Part shown: positions 13,701 through 22,878 of the stretch, piece by piece | Layout: each line of letters starts with the position of its first letter | Numbering within the stretch: position 1 is the first letter of the stretch | NCBI RefSeq assembly: GCF_905220565.1 | Contig: NC_059423.1 | Location: 1,333,001 to 1,397,000, forward strand | Source: Melitaea cinxia | Lineage: Eukaryota; Arthropoda; Insecta; Lepidoptera; Nymphalidae | DNA: 64,000 nt | Reading direction: 5' to 3' | The notes under the pieces: generated by a model | What the model was told of the DNA's origin: nothing | Seen by the model: only the letters and a program-made list of their open reading frames with translations | Database searches by the model: none | Made by a program: the position numbers and the translations under genes

Positions 13701-16700
13701 GATTATTAGCGATGTTTTATTTCAAAACTAGAAAAAAAATCACCGAAGTCCATCAGTTCAGCTAGTATACAAATATATAGGGAACTGAGGTAGGGCACAG
13801 CAGGAATTTCCTACTCAAAATATGGAGCAGCCCGACTGGGGTAGTACCTCGATCTTACAGAAGATCACAGCTAAATAATACTGTTTTCAAGCAGTATTGT
13901 GTTCCTGTTGGTGAGTAAGGTGACCAGAGCTCCGGGGGGGATTGGGTATAGGGTCGGCAACGCGCTTGCGATGCTTCTGGTATTGCAGGCGTCTATAAGC
14001 TACGGTAATCTCTTATCATCAGGTAAGCCGTACGCTTGTTTGTCGACCTAGTGGTATAAAAAAAATATATAGAATCCAGCTCATATACTCGACCGCTACA
14101 ACGCTCCCGATTATGTGCAAAGTCATACTATCCATTATTTGTTCGCCGCTGGTGAGATTGATTGATAATATAAGATAATTTTAAGTTTAAAAGTTTTAAG
14201 ATTTTTACACATTGACTATGCTATTATAGGATATCCACCAATCCGCATTGGAGCAGCGTGGCGGATTAAGCTCGATCCTTCTCCTACATGGGGAAAGACG
14301 CCTATGCCCAGCAGTGGGATATTAAAGACAATTCTACACGGAATCCAATCTCTAAAAGTATAAATTAGTCCTACATCTGCACGGAGCTGCTTTCCTAAGT
14401 GACTTTCTGAAGTAGTGCTCTTTCCTTGTAAGCAATGATTGTTTCGTTGCATTGCAATTACTTTTTGATGTTTCTTTACGCACGCTTGACTTGGAGAGTA
14501 AGCTGGTGATTGCGTGACGAGAGGGTTACGAAAAGTGTGTGGCGAACGGAGCACAGAGATAGATGCGAGCACACATTTTCTTTCTCTCTTTCCCTCATAG
14601 CCAGTTTCATTTCGTACATCTAAGACACAGTGCAGGCCTATTGTGCAGAAGTTTTACTTCAGTCGTGTTGTCTAAAAGCACACTCGTTTTTCATTTTTGA
14701 TAATACTAATTCAAACACATGAAATTTTTAATAGAATATAGATATAAGAATTTTTGTGATATTATAGTTAAAAATCGCTCCTTACAAAATTACATACTTT
14801 TAAAAAATTTCAACTACAAAAGTATAATTTAAAATTCAACTTTGTATAATTTGCTTACGTACGAATACAATCAAATAAAGAAAGCGATTTATTTTAATTA
14901 AATCGTACTCAATTGCACTAAGTAAGATGCAAAGCAATGCAAGCAACCTTGAGTACACTAGGTAAACACGTGACATTTGCTTAAAAACACGCAAAAACGG
15001 GACTCGAAGTATGTATCTAGAGACACCCGTACAGTAGCAGTATTACTAACAAATTCAAAAAATTAATTAGCGCAAATCTGTTTCAAAAATCTATTAAAAA
15101 TTAGAGCTAAAAAAGCAATGAAAACTTTCTTTTAAAATAAAATATAAATATTAAAAACTTATTTACGTATCAAAGGGCCACAGTAGACCCTAATCCGGTT
15201 TCCCTTAACTATTGCAAGCGTGAACAGAAAAGAAAGAAAATTAAAAAGTATTAGAAAGTAAACAGTCTCAAAATACACAGATAAATAAAAGTAATACCCC
15301 CCCCCCCTACCCCCCATTAGAGTGTGAATCCTGTGTCTGTGGTTCGAAACACAAAAGACAACCACAAACACCCAGATAACAACAAACCCTCTATACTAAT
15401 TTTAATTGTGCATGTTTTCAAAAAAAAAATCGACTTTAGATTGAGAATTATAGGCCAATACACATTATCTATACATATTATAAAATGGTAGGAAAGTCAA
15501 AACTATACATTGAATATTTTTTTAAAGAATACTTGGGGTGTGATCTACAATCGATACCGAAGCCAAAAATATAGTTTGTAGAATTATTGTCTGTTTGTCT
15601 GTATGTATGGCCGGGATAAACTCAAAAAGTACTGCATGGATTTACTTCAAATTTGGCAAGAATATTATTAAGAAGTCGGGTCAACATATAGGCTACATAT
15701 TATCACGCTATCACCTACGGGGAACGAAAAGTGAACCTTTATTTCCTCAACGCATTCTGTAACAACGTGTAATCTAACGACGCATATTTGAATGTTGTTG
15801 TTATGTTAATAACCATGCTATGAGCTAGCTTCACACTACAAAAATCACGCAATATAAGTAACTTAGGCCGATAAACATAATTAAATGAATATATACTTAT
15901 AGATGACGCGTTGGCGCAGCGGTCACAGTACCGACTGTTGCGTTGGCGGTCGCGGGTTCGATCCCCGCTCACGACAGATATTTGTATTGGCCATATAGAT
16001 GTTTGTCGTGATCTGGGCGTTTGTGCTTGTGTATTGTGTGTGTTTCCAGACCCCCGACACAGGAGAAAATCCTACTGGGAGCGTTGAGTGTGTAGCGTTT
16101 ATTTATTTATTTATAAAGTAGTATCAAGACAATATTATATATTATATTTATTTTACGAGTATATTTAGTATCAGTATTGCACCCGTGCGAAGCCGGGGCG
16201 GATCGTTAGTTAGAAATAACTCTGCCCCTATTTGTAAGATTCACTGAGGTAGGGGAAGTACGACCTTACAGAAGATTACAGCTAAATAATACTGCTTTCA
16301 CAGCTAAATCTAATAAAAGGAGAAGAAGAAGAAGAAGGAGGAGGAGAAAAGGAGAAGAAGAAGGAGAAGAAGGTTAAGAAGAAGAAGAAGGAGGATAATG
16401 GGACGAAAAAGGAGAAGAAGGAGAGAAAGAAGAAGGTGAAGAAAAAGGAGAGGAAGAAGGAGAAGGAGGAGAAGGAGAAGAAGAAGGAGAAGGAGAAGAA
16501 GAAGGAGAAGGAGAAGGGGAAGGAGAAGAAGGAGAAGAAGAAGGATAAGAAGAAGATGCACAGCTAAATAATTGTCACTTCTCTGTGTATACTTCCCTAC
16601 CGCTTTCACTACGCTATGTCCTATATGCTCAAAGGTTGTCTGGAAGAGATCGCTACTCTAGCGATAAGACCGACTTTGTACACTGTTTTTTTATTTGTAA

Positions 16701-19700
16701 TATGTTATTGTGTTGATTGTTGTTGTGTAAAGAGTATTCTATCTATCTACCTTTCAAGTAGTGTTGTTATCCTGCTGGTGAGTGACCAGAGCTTCTGGAG
16801 AGATTGGGGATAGTCAGCAAAATTATGAAACCGGACTAAAATATTAAATGTGTAATGAGACGATTCGGACTTGACTCATTGGCATTTGGCACCACAGCCA
16901 ACAGATATATATGACTAAAGTCTGTTCAACGAGAAGAGATACCAAATGTAAACAAAGCCCATCATTTTTTCGTAGCGACGACGGAACAAACAAAATATAG
17001 TCTATCTCTTTCTATCTTGTTTGTTTGCTATCTGCTACACGTTTCTCTGCAAGGTCGAACGATATTTTAACATGCCTTGAAAACAATCGGACCGCGACGG
17101 CCCTTTGATTTTGTAAAATTTATTTAAATTATTTTATTTCATTCCGTGTCCTGAAGCGCTCGGGGTGATTTTTATATTTCGATAATTATTATTTAAGAAG
17201 TATCAAATCTTATATACATAATTATATTAAATTAATTATCAAAATTCAGTAATTATTAAAATATAAATATATTTTACATTTTAAAAATATGTGTAAGTAA
17301 AAAAAGGTTCCAGAACCCTGCATAGTTGAATGACCTCGCATTTGGTTCGTTTACATTTGGTATCTCGGCTCGTTGAACGCACTATAGACACAACACTTCT
17401 GGTCTATTTTTTAATTATATTATAGTTACATTTCTATACGACCTACTCTGCTTACGTCCAACTGCATGAAACCGTCCAATAGTACTGCATGAGTCTTAAC
17501 TGTGAAATATTAACACAGCTTTACATCACTAATTGTAAAACTTTACGGGGAAATAAGTATTTGTAATAATTATAATGAAACAACTTTTTCTGATTTTATC
17601 GCGGTTTATTAGGTTTTTTTTTTACATGCCCGACGTTCTGACAGTCCCCTATGCAGAGCTTGCATGGGAACAGAAGAAACGGCTACGCATGTACTTCTTT
17701 ACTGTCCAGGTGTAGGGGCTTACCGGGCACAACATCTTGGCACCCTGAAGACACTTCCGGAGATCTTCAAGAAGCCAAAAAAGCTTCTAAAGTTTCTGGA
17801 GGAGCTTGGGTGGCAAGAGTGAATCGAATCACTCCCACACACGCAAAATAGGCGCAAAGTCGTCGAGTTGCGGAAACCAGCCGGTGTTAATCATACCATA
17901 CCATGCCCGACGTTTCGGATACTTTACAGCAACCATGGTCACGGGAGGACTGTCTGAGACTCAGTCCTTAATAAGCCGCGATAAAATCCGAAACAGCTGT
18001 TTCATTATAATGAATGAAATTCGCGTAAACATTAGAAATCAATAACAAAACTTTAATGCATCATAGTATACCTATATACAATATATTAATAAGCAAAATC
18101 AACAATAATAAATCAATATAACACAAAAAATATTAAGTAAATATAAATTAAAAACATAACAATTATTAAAATAAAATATTTCTAGAATTTATCTAAGATT
18201 TTGTAACTAAAGGTAAGAAATTTGACACACACAAACATCAGCCTATCGCAGTCCACTGCTGGACATATGCCTCGATAAGTTTGAGCCAAAAATGGCGTGC
18301 ACTCATTTGATTTGCCCATAATCACCACGCTGGGTAGGCGGGTTGGTGACCGCAGGCCAGGCTATGTCGCACCGAAGACGCTGCTGCCCGTCTTCGGACT
18401 GTATATTTCAAAGCCAGCAGTTGGATGGTTATCTCGCCATCGGTCGGCTTTTTAAGTTCCAAGGTAGTAGTGGAACTGTGTTATCCTTAGTCGCCTCTTA
18501 CGACACCCACAGGAAGAAAGCGGGTGGCTATATTTTTTGCTGCCCCTATTACAATAATCATATAATTTGACACTAAATGTATGAAGTCCTTGTACAAGGT
18601 TATTGAACCGAGTTTCAGACAATTTGGGATGACGTTATCTATACTAATATTATACAGATGTAAGATTTAATTGTTTGTTTGTTTGCATGGAATAGGCTCC
18701 GAAACTACTGAACCGTTTGGAAAGATTCTTTCACTGTTGGGAAGCTACACTATCCACGGGTGACGTCGCTTATATGTATTAAATTTTCAAATTTGAAATT
18801 GATGAAGGGAACAAAAAAAAAATATAGAAAAAATATTTTGAAATTTTTGTATAATTACAAACGGGATCTTTCTGTCTGTTTCTAAGGTAAGGTAGATATA
18901 CAAAAAGATAAATTAAAAAAAATCATATATTATACCTGAATTGGGATGAGAATCAAATCTTCAGCCCTAAAGACCTACAGACCTAGCATTTGAGATGGAT
19001 GTCCCTATTTACACAGCTAAGTACGATAACCAGAACTCACCACAAGTATCCTGGTCTTCTGAAAAGATGTTATTGTGCGGGCACAGGGTCCTTGATATAT
19101 TGGTGAACTGTTCTAGAGTGTCCTTCGTCTGGACCAACATGGGCAGCTGCCAGGAGAAGACACCTGGAGTATATTATACACACCATAACTAAATAAATAA
19201 CACAATAAATAACTTAATAAATAAAAAACTGTTGGTTTCAATTAACAAAATTAAACTTTTTTATATGTTTAGTTCATTCTCAGCCTGTAACATCCCACCG
19301 CTGGGCAAAGACCTCTTTTTCCCTGAAGGAATGGGGTCGGAGTTTAATCTATCACGCTGCTCCCCCCTTGGTATTTATGTGAGGGCCTGTTCCACCGGTT
19401 CTTAACCGCAGGAAGTAGAATGGGCCATTAGGACCTGCTTCTCAATTAATAAACTAAAACTTTTAGATCCATAATTTAGAATAGAAATCTATACATATAA
19501 TAAAATGGTAGGAAAGTCAAAACTGTACGTTGAATATATTTTTAAAAGAATACTTGGGGTGTGATCTACAGTCGACACCAAAGCCAAAAATATAGTTTTT
19601 AGAATTTTTGTCTGTTTGTCTGTATGTATGTCCGGAATAAACTCAAAAAGTACCGCATGGATTTACTTCAAATTTGGCAGGAATATTATTAAGAAGTCGG

Positions 19701-22700
19701 GTCAACATATAGGCTACAAATTATCACGCTATTACCTACGGGGAACGAGCAGTGAACCTTTATTTCTTCAACGCATTCTGTAACAACGTGTAATCTAACG
19801 ACGCATATTTGAATGGTATTGTTATTATGTTAATAACCATGCTATAAGCTAGCTTCAAACTATAAATAAAGACATTCTGTAGTATATTTAGTATCAGCAT
19901 TGCACCCGTGCGACGCCGGGGCGGGTCGCTAGTATCTCATAAACTTCATTCAATTTAGAATAGAAATATCTCACAAACTTTGTAGAATCCAATGGGAAAA
20001 AAATATATGGAGTACTATATCAAAAAAAAACCTGATGGATACCGATACCCATCTAATAGCGTTCAGCATCCACAATCAGTGAAGCAGGCCCTGAGTGTAT
20101 AATTACCTTTTTGCTGTCTCGCAGTTATGAAGAGAGGGTAGGTGCGGTTCGCGAAATCACTCGCCACCGTCACTCTTGCCGGCGTGTCGTAACCTTCCAT
20201 ATCCTGGAAAAAATACGTATATTTAGTCGTAACGCTTTTCTGCCCTGTCCTATAACCCAAAGGTTGTCTGGAAGAAATCGCTCTTTCAGCGATAAGACCA
20301 CCTTTGTACATCTCCCTCTAATTGTACTACTTTTGTATGTATCTTTTAATGGTGTTAATATTATTATTATTATTGATTTTTTAGTGGGTAAGGTAACCAG
20401 AGCTCCTGGGAACCTTACTCACTACAAAATTAGATATAACTCTTTTCAGATTTCGATCGAATTCGATCGAACAAGACAAGCATTAGCTTTCGATTATAAC
20501 AAAAATCATCGAAATCGGTCAACCTCGATGATAACCTCCTAACTTTTTTAGAAGTCTGTTAATAAACAAACAGGTTCAATATTCCGTTTTTTCATATAAA
20601 TCCTAGTATCTTCCTTCTTGGTCGATATGTTCTTGTCAGAACGGTCGTGGTCATTACGATTCCCATCTCGACCTATTTTCGACCTTCCTGGTACGCACAT
20701 AAAATGGACCAGATAGCATATTTGATCTGGTCCGTCCATCACATGAGCGCGTTGAACAACAAGGCGATAAATGGAGTCGCCATCTTCGCTTCGAAATGTG
20801 TCTGAAGTATTTGCGAGGACAGACACTGCTTGATTCCGAGTTCTTGGGAGTATGGAAACATTTTTTCGGATTTCAGTCGAGAATACCCCAAGCATTCTTC
20901 TCCGACAACACATTTCTAGAGTGTCTAAATCCTAGTATTAGTGACCATGAAACTTTTAAAAATTTAACACAAACTAACATAATATGATATTTTAATATAT
21001 TAAAAAGGCATCATCATTCCAGCCTATTGCAGTCAACTGCTGGACATAGGCCTCCACAAGTTCGCGCCAAAAATGCGTGAACTCATGTGTATTGCCCATA
21101 GCCACCACGCTGGGCAAGCGGGGCTGGCTCTGTCGCACCTAAGACGCTGCTGCCCGTCTTCGGCCTGTGTGTTTTAAAGCCAGCGGTTAGATGGTTATCC
21201 CGCCATCAGTCAGCTTCTTAAGTTCCAAGGTGGTACTGGAACCTTGTTATCCCTTAGTCGCCTCTTACGACACTCACGGGAAGAGAGGGGGTGGCTATAT
21301 TCTTTGGTGCCGTAGCCACACAGCACATTTAAAAGGCATATTATTATTAATTTATTTTATTATAAAACAGTACTTACACCAGCAAACTCCATAATGAACT
21401 CAGTATCTTTACTAACATTCACGATGTATGGTACATTGTATTTGTATCTGTAACAAAATAGTAAATAAGATGACTGCGGAGTTACTTTCTGATTCTTGTT
21501 TGCAGAATCTACATTCCGAACCAGTGGCAGCTTCTCTTTAATTATAGCTGATCAATTAAAACTAATAAATATAGTTTTCATTTATAAAGTGACGATTCAG
21601 AAGTGCTTTTGAGGGAAGTAATTTTTGATTTTAACTGAGGCAAGGCACAGCAGGAAATGTCCTGCTCAAAATATGGAGCAGCTCAACTGGGATACTCGAC
21701 CTCCAGGTACCTCGACCTTACACAGCTAAATAACACTGTTTTCAAGCAGTGTTGTGTTCCAGTTAGTGAATAAGGTGACCAGAGTTCCTGGAAGGGATAT
21801 GGTCGGCAACACGCTTGCGAAGCTTCTGGTGTTGCAGACGTCTATATGCTATGGGAATCGCTAACCATCAGGTGTGACGTACGTGTTTGACGACCTAGTT
21901 ATATTTAAAAAAAAAAACTTTTTAATTTTGTTACAACATAATACTGTTGAAATTAATGGGTTGTAGGCGCAGCTGGGAGTTAGCTTGCTATTTGTTCCAG
22001 GGTTGGGTGTTTCAATGCTGCCCTGAATTTAGTTACAAAATTTATTTATGTATTATAAATATACACATTGTATACACTTATTATAGCAACAACACAAAAT
22101 AATAGCAACAAAAAACCATTAAACATTCAACCTGTTCTATCGTAGTCCATTTATACATTTTTAATTCAAATAATAATACAATTCAAGTATGTTTTGTCCC
22201 AAAATATTTAAGTAATGCTGTTTTAATTTTATTAAAACTAAAAATGTCAATAAACCTAATAATAATACAGATTATTTTGAGACTAATTCACATTTTTTAT
22301 ATAACATATAATTTGTATAACAGATAATGACCAATATGTTTCACATATTGCCAGTATAGTTAATGTTTGCTAACTTAGCTAGCTTATAGGTCAGTCATAT
22401 CAGCTTTGAAATAAGTCTACAGACAAAAATATTGCTTGCAATCAAATTACCTAAAACATTATCAAGGTCTTTAGTCACAATAATAAGTGAAAGCCGAAAA
22501 AGAAGTTAGTATTTAGTCATCCGATAAGAAACTCGGAAAAAGTTTGTCGTGAAATACACAAAGAAAGACAGTATTATATACGCAATCTGCTAAATACGAT
22601 AAATCAATACTGATTTAATTTCTAACAAGTTTTAAAATCTTTTTTACAATTGTATTTTTGTGACGATGATGTGAATGTTGTATAATTGCATATCAGCGTA

Positions 22701-22878
22701 AAATTCTAAATACCACAGATCAATAAAACCAATTAAATAATAATTGCAATTATAAATTTAATCGTCAAGATACGTACGTATTGTTATAGTGAAAAATAAT
22801 TCCATCGTTTAATTTTTGGCCCCATGACAGTGAAATACACAACGGGAAGATGAATTTTATTAACCAAAAACTTTGCAT
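1066..22878 (-). CDS. SIDT: SID-1-like transmembrane protein (SIDT family), 15 exons, 3' end off window
   Basis: SID-1/SIDT proteins are multi-pass membrane proteins linked to dsRNA and lipid transport. Reading 22878-22778, 21447-21378, 20203-20107, 19163-19041, 12739-12348, 11869-11786, 11711-11542, 9767-9625, 5319-5209, 4838-4760, 4128-4017, 3620-3438, 2887-2767, 1980-1858, 1182-1066 gives about 675 residues with phase kept at every junction. It begins with a signal peptide, followed by an extracellular beta-rich region (VFSWQLP, TPSQPKYYFYPF, CPVFDNE), a first membrane helix near residue 360, an acidic/basic cytoplasmic loop, then the polytopic core with GNQDLCYFNFLCAHP, GIPQHFGLLYAMG, YHVCPN and DTSFMY. 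S581, H585 and D596 fit the SxxxH...D signature of the CREST superfamily; the later HxxxH would be off the left edge. The paralogue (1, 2 or 3) cannot be told. Family assignment is secure; exact ends are inferred from splice consensus. Confidence 0.93.
1537..1770 (+). repeat. T-family SINE fragment running into an (AT)n microsatellite
   Basis: B-box remnant GGGTTCGATTCCC, then the middle part up to GTAGGGAATAT, where the sequence turns into an AT dinucleotide run (about 1718-1767). Confidence 0.7.
1858..1980 (-). CDS. SIDT: SID-1-like exon 14
   Basis: Encodes DTSFMYVTSVLCMVRLYQAR and a hydrophobic helix LALIIFIG. D596 is the conserved acidic residue of the SIDT core. The exon is GC-rich, and its acceptor is preceded by a long C homopolymer. 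Confidence 0.94.
2150..2515 (+). repeat. T-family SINE (tRNA-derived)
   Basis: Head with pol III A box (TTGGCGCAACGGTTACAG) and B box (GGGTTCGATCCCC), a middle with GTGCCTCGGAGAGCACGTTA, and a tail ATGCCCAGTAGTGGGATATT that resembles the RTE-like tail of family R. Confidence 0.82.
2767..2887 (-). CDS. SIDT: SID-1-like exon 13
   Basis: Encodes GIPQHFGLLYAMGIALVSEG and LLSAAYHVCPN. The S-x3-H pair here (S581, H585) is the first part of the metal-site signature shared with alkaline ceramidases and PAQR proteins. Donor GTAAGG. Confidence 0.95.
2988..3312 (-). repeat. R-family SINE
   Basis: Antisense near-full-length copy between SID-1-like exons 12 and 13; tail complement at the left, GGCTACGG-type head at the right. 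Confidence 0.8.
3438..3620 (-). CDS. SIDT: SID-1-like exon 12
   Basis: 61 codons, phase 0 on both sides. Contains GNQDLCYFNFLCAHP and SDFNHVYSNLGYVLLG, the most recognisable block of the family, then a helix and a basic loop (RRQRAHERKTQRQ). Donor GTGAGT. Confidence 0.96.
4017..4128 (-). CDS. SIDT: SID-1-like exon 11 (second membrane helix)
   Basis: Encodes RSKMYLWNVLTVAVFYTLPV followed by IQLVVTYQR, matching the RSKLYLW...FYALPVVQLV-TYQ block of SIDT proteins. Acceptor TTAACAG, donor GTGAGA. Confidence 0.93.
4441..4730 (+). repeat. A-family SINE
   Basis: Near-full-length sense copy in SID-1-like intron 10, ending in an A-rich tail 30 bases from exon 10. Confidence 0.78.
4760..4838 (-). CDS. 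SIDT: SID-1-like exon 10 (cytoplasmic loop)
   Basis: Encodes GSSLSDTESDLSTIDSARLC, an acidic serine-rich loop common between the first two helices of SIDT proteins. Acceptor AAAACAG, donor GTGAGT. Confidence 0.83.
4884..5195. repeat. K-family TIR element filling SID-1-like intron 9
   Basis: Carries CTGAAGTGAAACTTCTTC at one end and AAAAGTTTAACTCCAAAA at the other, with the CGTAACGCTCTCGT motif shared by the copies at 12000, 14460, 25022 and 35763. Confidence 0.6.
5209..5319 (-). CDS. SIDT: SID-1-like exon 9 (cytoplasmic loop)
   Basis: Low-conservation hydrophilic segment including NTTAVRRRRVLNDASSSTH. It was found because only this frame joins exons 8 and 10 in phase (RNSNEE-QLIAP and DHG-DGSSL). 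Acceptor ATTTACAG, donor GTGAAG, which is weaker than the others. Confidence 0.78.
5508..8619 (+). mobile_element. Complete Tigger/pogo-type DNA transposon with TIRs and TA duplication
   Basis: The left end GGGGAAAAGTGTACGAGATG and the reverse complement of the right end AGGGAAAGGTGTACGAGATG match over about 22 bases with two differences. Both ends are flanked by TA (5506-5507 and 8620-8621), the target duplication of the Tc1/mariner/pogo superfamily. Inside is one open transposase gene. Subterminal copies of a GATGATCC / GGATCATC motif are clustered at both ends. It sits in intron 8 of the SID-1-like gene, between exons 8 and 9, in the opposite orientation. Confidence 0.93.
6087..8012 (+). 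CDS. Tigger/pogo-like DDD transposase with C-terminal PHD-like finger, 641 aa
   Basis: Cuts and pastes the surrounding element. Residues about 12-55 form a Psq-type HTH (MAFRTASKQFGVPVMSLKRR), 70-135 a CENP-B-type HTH (WLRGFRQRHPDIALR), 150-380 the DDE_1 catalytic domain with D181 (YNVDETS), D291 (LILDGHLSH) and D328 (KLQPLDVSLM), so 36 residues lie between the second and third aspartate. A basic stretch (about 540-590) follows. The end carries CCVCQRWGHKACAG...FICDWC, a PHD-like C-x2-C...H-x2-C...C-x2-C. There are no stops or frameshifts over the full length, so the copy may still be active. The start is the first ATG after TTTTAG; a spliced 5' leader is possible. Confidence 0.93.
   Translation: MPRNYKRKTNRGSWSEDSMIKALDAVKNGMAFRTASKQFGVPVMSLKRRAKGKNKVAIDGIKYLGGKKTVFTAEQENELVKHIKDMETRMYGLTRQDVLSLAYQLAVKNNFTNPFNREKAGYDWLRGFRQRHPDIALRAPESTSTARARAFNKPVVDKFYFTLRCIQETKNHPCHRIYNVDETSISTVPTKNTKVFAGTGRKQVARVTSAERGETATAVICMSASGAFVPPMFIFRRVRMKMELIDGAPPGSAWACNSSGWMNLEVFTKWFDHFLSYTKPSAEDPVLLILDGHLSHTKNLELILKARENHVTILCLPPHCTHKLQPLDVSLMYPLSIYHNQSLEKWMNNNPGRPVTVFQIAKIFGEAYLKATVPLNAIKGFAKTGIFPFNPDVFTEVDFIAAATTKMEFNEDSSVVETLPKVSNTQQLPTMDPSPVPETFTSHVFPNLQNKTPSPTPINDGNLSFRSPLSPLPSTSYARNSSVSPSILEDSQCEPFNVTPAQIHPLPKVVGKRSHLKRKRMDTSILTSTPYKNYLEEERNKKTDKENRTNKTQQNVKKKYPKKKQKGKGVGKGMSNKRKNIISESSARKIFPKMIGGEGWIKCCVCQRWGHKACAGIDSDDFDEFICDWCKITPGKRHLEL
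8740..9175 (+). pseudogene. Jockey-like reverse transcriptase fragment
   Basis: Two RT pieces are recognisable, SEWKHANVVPIYKKGDKSKF (before RPISI) and SGVPQGSHLGPISFLVFIND with a following ADDLKI, broken by deletions and frameshifts. In SID-1-like intron 8. Confidence 0.65.
9315..9605 (+). repeat. R-family SINE next to SID-1-like exon 8
   Basis: Copy with a 13-bp target duplication ATGTACGAAGATT at 9302-9314 and 9606-9618. The right duplication directly touches the GTAAGT donor of exon 8. Confidence 0.88.
9625..9767 (-). CDS. SIDT: SID-1-like exon 8 (first membrane helix)
   Basis: Encodes the juxtamembrane FKIIQTISYQEYF and a long hydrophobic helix (AAGAALGFFLSFYVAFVIAV) followed by CQRPRC on the cytoplasmic side. 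The donor GTAAGT lies within about 20 bases of a SINE insertion (see findings). Confidence 0.9.
10060..10790 (+). mobile_element. Probable Helitron-like element, 3' end clear
   Basis: Right end GAAACCGGAGCGGGTCGCTAG matches the family; the left limit is uncertain. In SID-1-like intron 7. Confidence 0.35.
10838..11421 (+). repeat. M-family TIR element
   Basis: Begins AACCGACTTCAATTACATCG and ends GGAAGTCGGTT, a short terminal inverted repeat. The interior is repetitive (CGGTACACCCAGTAAAAAG type) and non-coding. Confidence 0.65.
11542..11711 (-). CDS. SIDT: SID-1-like exon 7
   Basis: Encodes QDTFPLGFYIVFIVKTSDED and the end of the ectodomain (NDGRVKRFR), as in the FP-FYVV-VVKTED stretch of SIDT proteins. 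Donor GTGAGT, two bases carried over. Confidence 0.92.
11786..11869 (-). CDS. SIDT: SID-1-like exon 6
   Basis: 28 codons, phase 0 on both sides: CPVFDNERD...YYLTMTRRGGITLT, the family's CPVYD...MTKKAAIT motif. Donor GTGAGT. Confidence 0.92.
12236..12330 (-). repeat. A-family SINE fragment
   Basis: Antisense 5' part, ending just before SID-1-like exon 5 donor. Confidence 0.6.
12348..12739 (-). CDS. SIDT: SID-1-like exon 5
   Basis: Largest exon, about 131 residues. It carries the SPSQP-YFY-F type motif (TPSQPKYYFYPFDQG) and ends ICAVVSIQNFS, matching the CSVVSVQN motif just before CPVYD in SIDT proteins. Acceptor TTACAG, donor GTAAGT. Confidence 0.93.
13497..13708 (-). repeat. R-family SINE, 5'-truncated
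   Basis: Antisense copy lacking the head region; ends near CGGCCGGCG. In SID-1-like intron 4. Confidence 0.75.
13783..14070 (+). repeat. A-family SINE
   Basis: Full-length sense copy with A-rich tail; the clearest representative in the window. Confidence 0.8.
14460..14700. repeat. K-family TIR element
   Basis: Contains ACGCACGCTTGACTTGGAG and AGAAGTTTTACTTCAGTCGT, shared with 12000-12165 and 35763-35905. Confidence 0.55.
15470..16211 (+). mobile_element. Helitron-like element with a T-family SINE inside
   Basis: Starts CTATACATATTATAAAATGG and ends GCCGGGGCGGATCGTTAGT, close to the copy at 19488-19935. A T-family SINE with A and B boxes (about 15900-16115) interrupts it. No replicase was seen, so it is non-autonomous. 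Confidence 0.6.
16313..16553 (+). repeat. GGA/GAA-rich purine tract
   Basis: About 240 bases of (GAA/GGA)n with only a few pyrimidines, embedded in an A-family SINE fragment. The minus-strand poly-leucine frame across it is not a gene. Confidence 0.9.
17573..18012. repeat. TIR element split by a LINE 3' end
   Basis: TGAAACAACTTTTTCTGATT on the left is mirrored by AATCCGAAACAGCTGTTTCA on the right. Partial relatives lie at about 9815-9900 and 62340-62460. Confidence 0.55.
17638..17901 (+). mobile_element. LINE 3' end, heavily 5'-truncated, with 13-bp duplication
   Basis: Encodes RACMGTEETATHVLLYCPGV and a short tail to a stop at 17820-17822, the CxxC...HxxxxC knuckle typical of LINE C-termini. 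Flanked by CATGCCCGACGTT at 17625-17637 and 17902-17914. Confidence 0.82.
18232..18545 (-). repeat. R-family SINE
   Basis: Antisense near-full-length copy in SID-1-like intron 4, with scattered substitutions. Confidence 0.78.
19041..19163 (-). CDS. SIDT: SID-1-like exon 4
   Basis: Encodes VFSWQLPMLVQTKDT then SRTLCPHNN, the conserved V-SWQLP and TLCP motifs of the family. Acceptor CTCCAG, donor GTGAGT. Confidence 0.92.
19488..19935 (+). mobile_element. Helitron-like element
   Basis: TCTATACATATAATAAAATG at the left and GCCGGGGCGGGTCGCTAG at the right. The TC...CTAG ends and a C/G hairpin before CTAG are Helitron features; same subfamily as 15470-16211. Confidence 0.6.
20107..20203 (-). CDS. 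SIDT: SID-1-like exon 3
   Basis: Encodes DMEGYDTPARVTVAS and FITARQQK, matching the DTPVRV...RQQKG stretch of SIDT ectodomains. Acceptor TTTCCAG, donor GTAATT, one base carried over. Confidence 0.9.
21011..21324 (-). repeat. R-family SINE
   Basis: Antisense copy in SID-1-like intron 2. Flanks share AAAAGGCAT, a probable target duplication. Confidence 0.78.
21378..21447 (-). CDS. SIDT: SID-1-like exon 2
   Basis: Encodes KYNVPYIVNVSKDTEFIMEF, the start of the extracellular region. Acceptor TTACAG, donor GTAAGT, leaves phase 0. Confidence 0.85.
21636..21925 (+). repeat. A-family SINE
   Basis: Full-length sense copy in SID-1-like intron 1, with a short internal duplication around CTCGACCT. Confidence 0.75.
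22778..22878 (-). CDS. SIDT: SID-1-like exon 1 (start codon, signal peptide)
   Basis: ATG followed by a hydrophobic N-terminus (MQSFWLIKFIFPLCISLSWG), typical of a cleaved signal peptide, then FHYNN. Donor GTACGT. Two bases are carried into exon 2, giving NNTYKYNVPY across the junction. No evidence was seen for an upstream coding exon. Confidence 0.8.

Noticed and set aside
16310..16609. Minus-strand poly-leucine open frame
   Set aside because: It is only the complement of the GGA/GAA purine tract.
20063..20111. Continuation of the open frame past SID-1-like exon 3
   Set aside because: The GTAATT donor gives an in-phase junction with exon 4 (RQQKG-VFSWQLP), which matches the family; the read-through does not.
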